Under the pieces are notes generated by a model. The model was not told the DNA's origin and ran no database searches. It saw only the letters and a list, made by a program, of their open reading frames with translations. A DNA stretch of 64,000 nucleotides from Manihot esculenta. Lineage: Eukaryota > Streptophyta > Magnoliopsida > Malpighiales > Euphorbiaceae. Every line of letters begins with the position of its first letter. Positions within the stretch are counted from its first letter, which is position 1. Below, in pieces: positions 46,743 through 59,300 of the stretch. The stretch spans positions 12,282,757 through 12,346,756 of the forward strand of contig NC_035173.2 in the NCBI RefSeq assembly GCF_001659605.2, in the 5' to 3' direction. The translations under genes and the position numbers were made by a program.

Positions 46743-49700
46743 ATGAGAGGAACTCGTCGATCAGCAAGATTGACTGGAGTACCACCTGAGGATGAGGGCA
46801 TGAGCGCCCGTCCTCCTACATTGCCTAGGGCAATGTCAAGCAGGTCCAACAGGGACAGAGCAGTAAGAGACCCTAGAAGGTCTTTGGATCTGGGTAGAAG
46901 CAGATCAGTCAGAGGGACAGTTCAGGGAGGAGCGTCAGAGGATATGGGGGATGATATGGATGTAGAGCAGAGGAGGGATGGCAGTTTGGGAGTCAGTATG
47001 TCAGAAGAAGGAATGGGAGAATCCCAAGGAGGCACCCAGGCCTCGGGATTTGTTCAGCCACCCTACTACCCACCCTTCTCACAAAACCCCGGGTATTCGA
47101 TGGGAGGCACATCGGACTACCACAGCTTTAGCCCTTATCCCACACAGATGCCATACCCACCCTACTACCCACCATATTCACAGTACCCAATGTATCCACC
47201 TCCACCTTACTATCCAAATCCAGCAAACCCTACCCCAGGGGATGCTGCACCTCCTCCTCCTCCAGCAGATCCAGCAGCCCCAGTTACCCAACCTCCTAGA
47301 CCTAGCTCGGCCAGTGGGAGCAAGGTCAAGATGACCGACTACATGAAGTTGGGTGCTCCCCAGTATGAAAAGGGGGATGACCCGTTTGTGTATCTTGAGA
47401 GGGTCAAGGTGATCACAGATGAGATTGGGGCTGATGATAGTAGAGCCATTCAGATGGCTGGGTTCACACTTAAGTGCAAGAAGGCACGAGAGTGGTTCAA
47501 GAATTATGTGAACCCGAAAGTGGATAGCATGTCTTGGGAGGAGTTTGCAAACGAGTTTGCAGGATGGGCTTTCCCAGATAGTTCAAGGGAGCTGAAGATG
47601 ATAGAATTTGAGCAGTTGAGGCAGACTGATGAGATGGGTGTAGAGGAGTTCACAGACAGATTTTTGGAGCTGTTGCCTTTTACAGGGCAAAGCCTTGACT
47701 CAGATCAGAAAAGGTCAAGGAGGTATATCATGAAACTCCACTCCAGATATTCCTCCTTGATCCAGTCAGCAGATAGGGAGAGCTTCCATGCCATAGTGGA
47801 TATGGCCCGGAAAATGGAGGCCAGTGCCATCGTTCAAGGATCAGTTAAACAGTCAGTGGCACAGCCTTCTGGTTCTAAGACCCCAGGCTCTTCTTCAATG
47901 AGTGCAGCAACTTCAGGTAGCAAGAAGTGGGACAGAGGTCCCAGGAAGTCTAAGAAGAATAAGTTCTGGAACAAGTTCTGGAACAAGGTTAAGTCCAGTC
48001 TGGGACTAGGGAGTGGCTCAAGCTCTGGTGCGGATAATGCAGTTTGTGCAAGGTGTGGTAAACCACACAGAGGAGTATGTCGGTTTGGGACGACGGCCTG
48101 TTACAGATGTGGTTAGGAGGGGCATATGTCTCGAGAATGTCCAAGAGCAGCCCCGATGGCTTAGTCCCAGCAGACAGCTTCAGGCAGTGTAGCGCAGCCA
48201 GCAGCTCCAGCCATGACTCAGGCCAGTGGCAGAGGCAGAGGGAGAGGGGCAGCCTCTTCTTCAGCGGGTTTCAGAGGTGAAGGTCCATCAGCTCCAGCAC
48301 GGATCTTCACAATGACTCAGCAGGAGGCAGATGCATCTAACACCGTGGTGGCAGGTAACTTAGTCATTGGTTGTTCAGATGTGTATGCCTTGATGGACCC
48401 TGGTGCATCTCATTCTTTTGTTATGCCGAGAGCCGTCCAGAGGTTAGGGTTGATGATCTCTGAGTTAGAGTGTCCTCTCTGGGTCAGTGGACCCAAGTGT
48501 GACCCATCAGTGGCAGAGTCAGTCTGCCAGTGTAGTCCTGTGTTTGTTGAGGGAAGATGCTTGTCCGCCGACCTAGTGGTTCTAGATTTGACAGATTTTG
48601 ACATCATTCTAGGGATGGACTGGTTATCTACCCATGGTGCTACCTTGGACTGCAGGGACAAGGTAGTCAAGTTCAGAGGACAGGATGGGTCTGAGGTTGT
48701 CTTCAGAGGAGACAGGAGGGGTACACCTAGAGGTTTGATATCAGCTCTTCAGGCTCGTAGGTTGCTTAGGAGGGGATGTCAGGGGTATTTGGCTCATGTG
48801 AGGGAGCTTAGCAGTTAGGTTAGAGAGCCCGCCTCGGTGCCAGTGGTTAGAGAGTTTCTAGACGTCTTCCCAGACGAGCTGCCAGGTTTACCACCTGCTA
48901 GGGAGATAGAGTTCGAGATAGAACTGATGCCTGGAACCCGACCGATCTCTATCCCTCCCTACAGGATGGCGCCAGCAGAATTGAAGGAGTTGAAGGAGCA
49001 GTTACAGGAGCTGGTAGACAAGGGCTTCATCCGACCGAGTACCTCACCCTGGGGTGCTCCAGTTTTGTTTGTCAGAAAGAAGGATGGATCCCTTAGACTT
49101 TGTATCGACTACAGGCAGTTGAACAAAGTCACTACCAAGAACAAGTACCCATTACCAAGGATCGACAATCTATTCGACCAGCTAGCTGGAGCAGGTTGTT
49201 TCTCCAAAATAGATCTGAGATCGTGGTACCATCAGCTAAGGATAAGGGATGAGGATGTGCCGAAGACAGCCTTCAGGACCAGATATGGGCATTTTGAGTT
49301 CCTTGTAATGCCGTTCGGGTTAACTAACGCCCCTGCAGCATTCATGGACCTCATGAACAGAGTGTTTAGTCAGTACCTGGATCACTTTGTTATTATCTTC
49401 ATAGATGATATCTTGGTGTATTCCAGGAATGCAGAGGAGCATGCCCATCATCTGCAGTTGGTTTTGCAGACCTTGAGGGAACATGGCTTGTATGCCAAGT
49501 TCTCTAAGTGTGAGTTCTGGCTGAGGAGCATTTCATTCTTGGGGCATGTAGTGTCAGAGAATGGGATAGAGGTGGACCCCAAGAAGACAGAAACTGTGGC
49601 TAACTGGCCTAGACCCACTTCAGTGACGGAGATCAGGAGTTTCTTGGGTTTGGCAGGTTACTACAGGAGATTCGTTCAGGACTTCTCGAAAATAGCAGCT

Positions 49701-52219
49701 CCTCTGACCAGACTAACTAGGAAGAACCAGAAGTTTCTGTGGACCGACCAGTGCGAAGAGAGTTTCGAAGAGCTTAAGAAGAGGTTGACTTCAGCACCAG
49801 TTTTAGCTCTGCCATCTAGTGATGAGGACTTTACAGTCTTTTGTGATGCGTCCCGTGTGGGACTGGGTTGTGTACTGATGCAGAATGAGAGGGTGATTGC
49901 TTATGCTTCTAGGCAGCTAAAGAAGCATGAGTTGAATTACCCCACACATGACCTTGAGATGGCAGCAGTAATCTTTGCACTCAAGATGTGGAGGCACTAC
50001 CTCTATGGGGTAAAATGTGAGATCTTCACAGATCATAAAAGCCTGCAATACATTCTGAGTCAAAGAGATTTGAATTTGAGACAGAGGAGATGGGTAGAGC
50101 TGTTGAGTGACTATGATTGCAAGATTCAGTATCATCCGGGTAAGGCGAATGTCGTGGCAGATGCCCTAAGCCGGAAGTCACTAGGCAGTCTATCCCACAT
50201 CACGGCAGAGAGGAGACCAGTGGTGAAGGAGTTTTACAAGCTCATTGATGAAGGTCTACAGTTAGAGTTGTCTGGTACAGGTGGCTTGGTTGCTCAGATG
50301 AAAGTGACACCCGTGTTTCTGGAGCAGGTGGCTCAGAAACAGCATGAGGACCCAGAGTTAGTGAAGATTGCCAGGACTGTTCAGTCAGGCAAAGACAGTG
50401 AGTTCAGATTTGACAGTAAGGGGATCCTCCGCTATGGGAGTCGACTATGTGTACCAGATGACATAGGGCTAAAAGGAGACATTATGAGAGAGGCTCATAA
50501 TGCAAGATACAACGTTCACCCCGGAGCCACCAAGATGTACCAAGATCTGAAGAAAGTCTATTGGTAGCCAACAATGAAGAAAGAAGTGGCACAGTTCGTG
50601 TCAGCCTGCGAAGTGTGTCAGAGGGTGAAGCTGGAACATCAGAAGCCGGCTGGAATGCTTAACCCGCTACCTATTCCAAAGTGGAAATGGGAGAATATAG
50701 CTATGGACTTCGTAGTGGGGTTACCGGCGACGTCCAATAGATTGGACTCCATATGGGTGATTGTGGACAGACTCACCAAATCTGCTCACTTCATCCCTGT
50801 CAGGAGTGGCTACTCTGTGGACAAGTTGGCGCAGGTATATGTGGATGAGATCGTCAGGCTGCATGGGGTTCCGATTTCGATAGTGTCGGATAGAGGGCCC
50901 CAGTTCACCTCCAAATTTTGGCGGAGTCTGCAGAATGCCATGGGTACTAGGTTGGATTTCAGTACTGCCTTCCACCCCCAGACAGACGGACAGTCCGAAA
51001 GGACCATCCAGACTATCGAGGATATGCTTAGAATGTGTGTGCTGGACTTTGGCGGTTCTTGGAGGCAGCATCTACCTTTGATGGAGTTTGCCTACAATAA
51101 CAGCCATCATGCTAGCATCGGGATGGCTCCATATGAAGCTTTGTACGGAAGGAAGTGCAGGTCACCTGTTTGCTGGGAGGAAGTTGGAGAGAAGGCCTTG
51201 GCAGGGCCTGAACTAGTAGAGATTACCAGCAGGGTGGTACCTAGGGCTGAGCAGAATCCGGTTCAAACCGAAAAAACCGACCGAACCGAATCGATTTGAA
51301 AATTTGGTTCGGTTTTTTATATATTTCGGTTCGGTTCGGTTTTAAATTTCAGAAATTTTGGTTATTTCGGTTCGGTTCGGTTTTGATCAGAAAAAAACCG
51401 AAAAAACCGAACCGAACCGATTAGGGATAATAATATGTTTTTTTAATAATATAGAGAAATTAAATTATATTAAAATTAAAATATTTTAATTAAATTTTAA
51501 AATACTAAAAATAAAGTGTAAAAAATTAAAAAAATATTAAAAATCGAAACCGATCAAACCGAACCGAATCGAACCGAATCAGACCGGTTCGGTTCGATTC
51601 GGTTTCTGACCAAAATCGGTTCGGTTCGGTTTTCATAAAAACTAAAATTTCGGTTTTCGGTTTATTCGGTTCGGTTCGGTTTTGAACCGAACCGACCGAA
51701 TGCTCACCCCTAGTGGTACCCATAATCAGAGAGAGAATCAAGACTGCTGCAAGCAGACAGAAGAGTTATGCAGACATCCGCAAAAGGCAGATAGAGTTTC
51801 AGGAGGGGGATCTGGTATTGCTCAAGGTGTCTCCAATGAAAGGAGTGGTTCGCTTTGGGAAGAAAGGTAAACTAGCCCCACGATACATCGGACCCTTTGA
51901 AATCTTGCAGAAGATTGGGAATGTGTCGTACAAGCTAGATTTGCCTGCTTCAATGGCAAGAATTCATCCGGTTTTCCATGTTTCAATGTTGAGGAAATTT
52001 GTGTCGGATCCGGGCAAGGTTCTTAGTGAGCCTGATGTGGCGATCCAAGAGGATCTCACCTATGTTGAGCAGCCAGTGCGGATCATAGACACCCAGATCA
52101 GAAAGCTAAGAAACAAGGAAATCCCGATGGTGAAAGTCCTATGGAACCACCACAATTTGGAAGAATGCACTTGGGAGACACGGGAGTCCATGCTCCAGCA
52201 ATACCCTTATCTTTTCTAA
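46743..52219 (+). pseudogene. Element D gag-pol, four stops and a MITE insertion
   Basis: Start [10 protein letters not shown] at 46743. Gag and zinc knuckle run to a TAG at 48114-48116 in CYRCG*EGHM, where CAG is expected. Another TAG (CAG expected) is at about 48162, a stop at 48816-48818 lies between protease and RT, and a TAG at 50565-50567 replaces Trp in KKVYW*P. RT keeps FIDDILVYS but has LRSWYHQL where C has LRSGYHQL. Integrase is split at 51242 by a 471-bp MITE and continues at 51713 through the GPY-type region and chromodomain-like tail (VKVLWNHHNLEECTW) to 52219. Non-functional. Confidence 0.9.
51242..51712. mobile_element. hAT-type MITE inside element D integrase (471 bp)
   Basis: Ends TAGGGCTGAGCA and TGCTCACCCCTA are inverted repeats with one mismatch. 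Flanks GTGGTACC at 51234-51241 and 51713-51720 are a perfect 8-bp duplication; elements A and C show the unbroken site. The ends carry repeated GGTTCGGTTCGGTTTT/AACCGAACCGAA words in opposite orientation around an AT-rich centre. No coding capacity. Confidence 0.92.
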
Positions 52220-52291
52220 GGTTAGTTTCCTATATGTTTCATGTGTTTTATGTGTATGATATGTTGTATGCCATGCTATGTGTTAGTTGAG

Positions 52292-52650
52292 GAACATTCG
52301 AGGATGAATGTTCTTAAGGGGGGGAGAATGTAATACCCGGCTAGACTCCGGTATCGGAATTCCTACCGTCCGGTAGAATCTCGGATGTCGGAAACCTCTA
52401 GAAGGGTAAAATCATGTTTTCATGATATGTTTTAATGTTTTTGATGATTTTAAGTAAAGAGGAAATGAGGAACATTCGGGGACGAATGTTCTTAAGGGAG
52501 GGAAAATGTAATACCCGGCTAAACTCCGGTATCGGAATTCCTACCGTCCGATAGAATCTCGGATGTCGGAAACCTCTAGAAGGGTAAAACCATGTTTTCA
52601 TGATATGTTTTAATGTTTTTGATGATTTTAAGTAAAGAGGAAATGAGTTT
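52292..52650 (+). repeat. 178-bp tandem duplication across the PPT and LTR start of element D
   Basis: The segment from AACATTCG... through the purine tract and first ~140 bp of the LTR occurs twice (starts 52293 and 52471). The second purine tract is altered (AAGGGAGGGAAAA), so the first is the more likely original. The duplication adds 178 bp to this LTR. Confidence 0.8.
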
Positions 52651-54714
52651 TGAGAATAAAACAACCTTGGAGGAAAGCTCAGGTTCGGCCGCCGAACCTC
52701 AAGTTCGGCCGCCGAACATGGCATGCATGCGGAGGCACATTCGGCCCCCGAACGTGGCCTGGACAGCCACTATAAAAGGGTCCCTTAGCAGAAAACGGGC
52801 GAACTTTTCCCCATTTTCGGCCAAGGTGAGCCCTTCCGCCATTCCTCACCATCCTTGAGTTCTTTCCTTCAAATCTTTCAAGATTTTCACAAGTTTTTAC
52901 GTTGTTTTGAAGATTTTCGAGTTTAAAGCAAGTTTTGGAGCTTTGAGGTTCAAGAACTCAAAATCTCCCACCTCCGAGTTTAGGACGTCTCTCTCTCGAT
53001 CTTCAAGAGGTAAGAGCCGATCTTAAGCTGCTTTCATATTTAAAGTAAGTTTTATGCAAGATCTATGGGGTAGAATGCATGTTTAGCTCATAGTTAGGTT
53101 TTTGAGTTAATGTTATGTTTTGAACAATGTATGTTGGATTTGTGTTGTTGTTGTGTGTTGTAGTTGGGGTTTAAGTTAGTTTGAAGCCCCTAGGAGCCAA
53201 TGTATGTATATTTGCATGTTTTGGTTGAGCTAAATGCATGATTGGAAGTTTTGGAGGCAAGTGTGCTTAAAGGAGCCAAGTTTCTGCCCTTTGACAGAAA
53301 CCAGGTTCGGCAGCCGAAGGAACTTTCGGCCGCCGAACATGGCTGGGAAGGCAGGCCTTTCGGCTGCCGAAGTTGCCCCCGAAAGGAGACTTTCGTCTCT
53401 GTCTGGGAGTTTCGGCCGCCGAAAGTGCCGCCGAACTTGCATGAGTTTCGCCTCTGTCTGGGAGTTTCGGCCGCCGAAGGTGCCGTCGAACCTGCCTAAC
53501 TTTCGGCTCTGGAGGGACTTTCGGCCGCCGAACCTGCCGCCGAAAGTGCCCTGTCCAGCCTTCCTCTGCATGTTCTTGCATGGATGTTTTGAGATGTTTT
53601 AGGGGGTTTTTGGGGGATGTTTTTAGAGTTATGTTCTAGTATGTTGGTCCCTCATTTGAGTCCACCTGTGTAGGTTTGGACCCGAGGAACCGAGGACCTC
53701 AGCAGTGAGTCAGCTGCTTCAGTCAGTGTCAGAGCTAGCCAGAGGTGAGTGGAATGACTCTTATGCTTTTAAATAAATCAGTTTTGAGCATGTTCATGCA
53801 TCACGGATGCCATGTGATATTTTAGGATGCTTGCATTAGAAATCACGAATATGTTGCATTGCATATTATGTTGTTGATGTGGATGAATGTTGAATGATCC
53901 ATTAGCCCTCATATGTTATGACGTGTTGATATGATATGGAAGTCCAGATGTGGCCTGCACTACGCCCCTGGCACTATGTAAGAGAAAGACCGGATGTGGC
54001 CTGTACTACGCCCCCGGCATCATGGATTATGTATGTTATGTTATGTTATGTATAAGAGAAAGACCAGGTGTGGCCTGCACTACGCCCCTGGCATGGTTGG
54101 ATTATGTAGAGGGCTAATTGGTGACAAGTTCATCCTTGATATGATTAGTTGTGATGTGATGCATTCCATGATAGCATGTATTTTAAATGCTTTACTATTC
54201 TGCTCACTGGGCTCTAGTAGCTCACCCCTCTCCCAAACTCCCCAGGTCTGCAGGTACGGGTTAGACAGAGAAGTCAAGAAGAGTAATGAAGTCATTGTAT
54301 GTAATAGTTAGAAAGTGGACATGACAGATTGTATAATGATGTATAGATATGTAATGTAAGGATGTTGAGATTATAAGTGTGCTTGACCATAGTTTAATGT
54401 AATCCCTTTTGAAACATGATCTTAATGTTATTGATGTCCATGTTTAGCCAACTCAACTCTTGTTATGCCACCCATTGGGGGCTTTGATGAGATCCCACAG
54501 AGGGGTCAAGTTTATGATTATGTATATGTACAGGTTGAGTTTGGTGATTGATAGAATGTATGAAAGAAAAGTTTTAAATTTTTATGTATGTTGTTGATCA
54601 TGTATGGGATTAAACAGGTTTACAGGTTGCATGTCAGGCTTGCTACGGGTCCCGGCGGCCTTAAGCCGATCTGGATCCTAGCGCCGGTAGCGGTCCGATT
54701 TTCGGGTCGTTACA
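52329..54714 (+). repeat. 3' LTR of element D (2386 bp)
   Basis: TGTAATACCC...GTCGTTACA, with the internal 178-bp duplication, TATAAAAG at about 52771 and GCCGCC clusters at about 52680-52750 and 53305-53550. Three minisatellite units of the type GGATGTGGCCTGTACTACGC lie at about 53940-54095. Confidence 0.93.
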
Positions 54715-55115
54715 GTATATGTCCATGTTTACATGTAATTTGTGTAATGTGTTGTATATTAGTGTTATGATCCACTGCAAGGAGATTTTCCAGAGGTTAT
54801 AGAGGAGTATTTGGAGCATGGGGTCATGAAATATATGGCCTTTAATCGCCGTGGCACTCTTCTCGCTGGTATGTATTCATTTTTGTTTTCTTCCAACTTG
54901 GTGTATCTGCATTTTGTTTTCGTTTATATATAATCTTTAAAAGGTGTCTTCAATGGTGTTACCAAGTTCTGCCGTTCGATGGGATGTTTCTTTTTAGTTG
55001 ATTCTAACAATGGAATCTCAAGAATCAATTTTCCTTCTACTAAGCTTCATTAATGTATTTATTTAGTGTATATTTGACTTTCGAAGATATTAGCTAACTC
55101 CTTTCAAGCCATACA
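54715..55115 (+). pseudogene. RBL gene fragment, copy 2: intron 1 part and exon 2
   Basis: Directly follows the LTR of D. Exon 2 (54770-54868) reads PLQGDFPEVIEEYLEHGVMK then AFNRRGTLLA, followed by GTATGT. It is closer to the functional protein than copy 1 (FPEV, RRGTLLA). The acceptor before it is TG instead of AG. Exon 1 is absent because element D starts this copy within intron 1. The sequence is collinear with copy 1 from 44806 on. Confidence 0.7.
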
Positions 55116-55119
55116 TTGA

Positions 55120-56346
55120 TTTTTTCATCCAATACTGCATAAGCTATGGAGAAACAAAACATATTGATATTGAACATAATTTCTTAAGAGACATAATTGC
55201 AAATAAAAAAGTAAATATAAAATACATATCCATATGTGATATGGCTACAAATTCTTGTACAAAGCATATTATAAAGATTGTTCATAATACACATGTTAAG
55301 TCATTGGATTTATATAAATAGCATTATTAAAGATAATGTTATTTGTGTCTAAATTATTTTATGATTCATATACGTATTTTTATATATTTTTTAAAATATG
55401 TATTAACATTTAAGAAGTATGTCATATAGATTTAAAAATTGACTTTTTCAGATGGGCTAAGTGAATAATTAAGATGAGATATTTATAAATTTATTATTAT
55501 CAAGAGTGATAATATAGAGAGTTTAAAGTTTATAATATTAATATTACCTTTAAAAATTAATTTAATCATATATTATTAAATTAAATAATATGTCTTAATG
55601 TCAGACGTGAGTTCTGTTGCATATATCATGAAGTAGGCATGTGAACTCAAAATCAGACATCAGTTGGCTGAATTATCATGTGCTTTACATTGAATAATAT
55701 AAAGACATATGCTCTATAAGAAAATAACATAATAGCGTGGTATGTTATTCATACTAAATATGCAATAAGTGTCCAATAATAACAATAAAAATTTAATCTC
55801 TATTTGATATTATGTGAAATTCCGAAGGTTATAAGTAATATTTACTATATACACTTATAATTTTGATCGGTTATTTGAGATTTAATTTAATTCTTGTTTT
55901 CTTATATTATTGTTAAAGAATTATAAACAATTCGATTAAATTTGAAGTGATATTTTTAAAAAATAAATTAAATTAAAATTAAGATAATTATAAAATGAGG
56001 AAGGTTATTAAGCATTATTATATTTATTTGTATTTATTGATCGATTAATTGTGTTTATTTTTTTAAAAAATATATAATTTTAAATATAAAAATATTGAAA
56101 AGAGAATGTGATAAATAATTACTACATATTATATTTATTTTAAATTCCATCTCTTGAGGTGTTATATTATTTTAATAAATATATAATAAATAAATTTTTG
56201 AAGTACACACTAATTATACAATCTATTTATAAAGTGTAAAATTTATAAAATTTAAAATGAAAATTTAATCTACTCACATGAAAACTAAAATACGTCATGT
56301 ATATAGAATAATCCAATTTCATAAAAAAAATATGTCTTTATGAAGG
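55120..56346 (+). repeat. Copia 3' end plus LTR-like sequence, copy 3 of 3
   Basis: Collinear with 45200-46282. It continues past the point where that copy is cut, to sequence also at the end of the 20760-21995 copy (…TCTTTATGAAGGG). HIDIEHNFLRDIIA is at about 55166. Together with 54715-55115 it forms the right half of a duplicated RBL-copia unit. Confidence 0.7.
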
Positions 56347-59300
56347 GTACAATATTAATTATATTTTTCTTAGAGTAATATAAGACATTTAAACTTTAAT
56401 CTGTAAGAATTCTACATTGATTTGGGATAGGGTATGTATTGCTTATAAGAATTTTAAATATTTTTTTCCTTTATAAATAAAAATTGAAATGTCAGATATA
56501 TTTAATCAATTTAAATATTTTAAATTTTATTATTCTCAAATAATTCTAATATATTAAAATTTACTTATAAAAACTAAAATTATAATACTATTCAAATATA
56601 ACATAAAAATAAAAAGCTTTAAATTTTCTTAATCAGAGTTATATTTTATAAATAATACTTTTTCATTACATTGAAATGAAATCATAAATAAAATAATTTG
56701 AGAGAATAACAAAGAGATTAACTAAAATATCCATAATATTTTTACATTATTACAATAAATACTAAATTTAAGTGGCTGTTAAAATTAATTTTATTTTAAA
56801 TTTTTACTAATTAAATTATTTATAAATTTTATTTAATTTAAAATCCTGATTTTTTTAATTTAGCTTTTATTTCATTAGAATTCAATTAAAATAATAAACG
56901 TTATTTTCGCCTTAAATATTAAAATAATAATTTAGTATGCCATATAACATTCAATAATTTTTTTAAAGTAAACTTAAAAAACATTTTATTCCTTTTAAAT
57001 TTATTTATATAAAAATAAATAAAAAAATAAGAAAAATTTAAAAAATACATTATTTCCACCTTATAAAGTTGAAATTTTAAAATAATAATTTTAATAAGTG
57101 ATGTCACATTAAATATTTTTAGAAAATTAAAAAACTAATTTTTATAAAAATTTGTTAAAAAAATAACTCCATTTAATTTATTGAGAATTATAATAATCTA
57201 TACTATCTACCACTCACTAATTTTATAATTTATAAATCTACCAATGGTATAATTAAGCATACAATAAATTTTATTACAATTAAAATAAGAGTTATGGTAA
57301 AAAAAATTATTTTTAATTTTATTATAATTATAATCTATATTTTTTTATTAATTAAAGTTTAATATTTTAATATTGTTCTGACTATTATTTATATCATTAA
57401 AAACTCATGAAATTATTATATCATTTGCCATATCAACATGTCACATTAATAAATTTTAAAATAAAATTATAATAAAATTAAAAATATTAAATTTTTTATA
57501 ATTATTTATTTTATTAATAATTTTTTTAAAAAATAAAAAATAAACTCTCAAATTTATAATTTTAAATGAATTACATATTTTTTTTAATTATTTAAATTAG
57601 ATAATTAAATTTTAATTTAATCAATATATTATTAAATTTTTAAAAATTAATCCAAATATTAGTATAATTTATAAATAACTAATTAACATTATGTTTGAGA
57701 ATTAAAAGAATAATTAAAAAAATATCTTAAAAAATTATTTTATTATTTTTATAAAAGAATAATTAAAAAAATATTTAAAAAAATTATTTTATTATTTTTA
57801 ATATTATTAAGCTAAATCATATTGAATGTTATTTTAAATTATTTTTTAATATTTTATAATTAACATATTTAATAAAATTATTTTTTTGATAATTGTTTTA
57901 AAAATAATACTAAATAATAAATATATTAAATAAATTAAAAAAAGCCAATCGATAATAATTTTAGTTAAAATAAAATTATAAAATATTATTATTATAAAAT
58001 TATTAATAAAAATAAAAATAATAATATATTTAATGGTGAAAATTTATAATTTGATAATTTTATAAGTCTCTAACGTTAACATAGATTTTATCAGACATTA
58101 AAAAATAAAATTTAATAGATAAAAAAATAAAAATATAAAATAAAATTATAATAAAAATAAAATATAATTTTTTTAATAATTAATTTTAAATTTTACGTAC
58201 ATAATATATTGATATAAAATTAAGGTGATGAGTCACGTGATAATTTTATTAATTTCTAACCATATAAATAATAATTAAATATATTTAAAATAAATTTAAA
58301 ATGATATAATTTAATAAAAAAATATAAAATATAATTATAACAAAATAAAAACGATTAATTATTAAAATAAAAAAGAATAACTATATTGAATATAAGCTAA
58401 TAAAAAAAATACCTAATAAAATTTTCACCTCAGATTAGGTCGAATAAGATACTAATATTGTTAAACAATTAATTAATGGTATAAAATCTTTAAAAAATTA
58501 TAATTACTAAAAAGAAAAATTTTAATAAATTTTATTTATAGCAACTTAAAATTTTTATATTAAATTTAGTTCTTTTATTTTCCACATAGGTATAAGTGTA
58601 ACTTTATGTTTTCTTAATTTTTAATTTATTAAATCCAATTCACTCACAAGTATTTAATAAAATCTTTTTCAATTTCAAACTATCCATTACCTTATAGGAA
58701 GTGTTTTTATTTAATTAAAATCAATGATTTTTTATGTTAAAATTTAATAATAAAATTTATCACTTAGAGTGGTAAGTGCAGTCGAATAAATAGGAAAGAT
58801 TTTAAATTTTACTTTTTCAATTCTTAAATTTTATTTAAAAAAATATTTATCACTTAAATTATATAAAAAATAATTATTAAAATAAATTATAATAAAATAC
58901 ATATTTACACCTGAATTTTAATATTTTTATTCATACAATACTTCATCAATTTTAATTGTAACCTAATAAACACTTAAATTTTAAAAAATATTATTCTTAA
59001 ATACCTAAACTTAATATATATATATTATTTTAAATACCTAAACTTAAAAAAAAAATAATCAACTTTTAAACATAACTTTAAAATTATATATTTAAAAAAT
59101 TATTTTTTAAATTTAACTTTAAAACCATAAATTTAATAATAAATTAAAAAAATTACTTTTAAATAATTTTAAAATCATGAATTTATAAAAATGTGTTTAA
59201 ATTATTTTGAAATTTAAATTATTACTGAAACCTCTTACATGGCAAGTAGTTTACATCACATAATAGTAGATCTTTTTAAATTATTTTAAAAAATTATTTT

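Larger units (their letters stand above)
46281..54714 (+). mobile_element. Element D: Ty3/gypsy chromovirus, 5' LTR mostly deleted
   Basis: Plus-strand family member. Only about 240 bp of the 5' LTR remain (46281-46523, matching about 53038-53282), joined to leader sequence beyond the primer site, so promoter and primer site are gone. Gag-pol spans 46743-52219 and includes a MITE. The 3' LTR is 52329-54714. After it, GTATA begins the flank; the left flank needed to confirm a duplication was lost. Confidence 0.92.
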
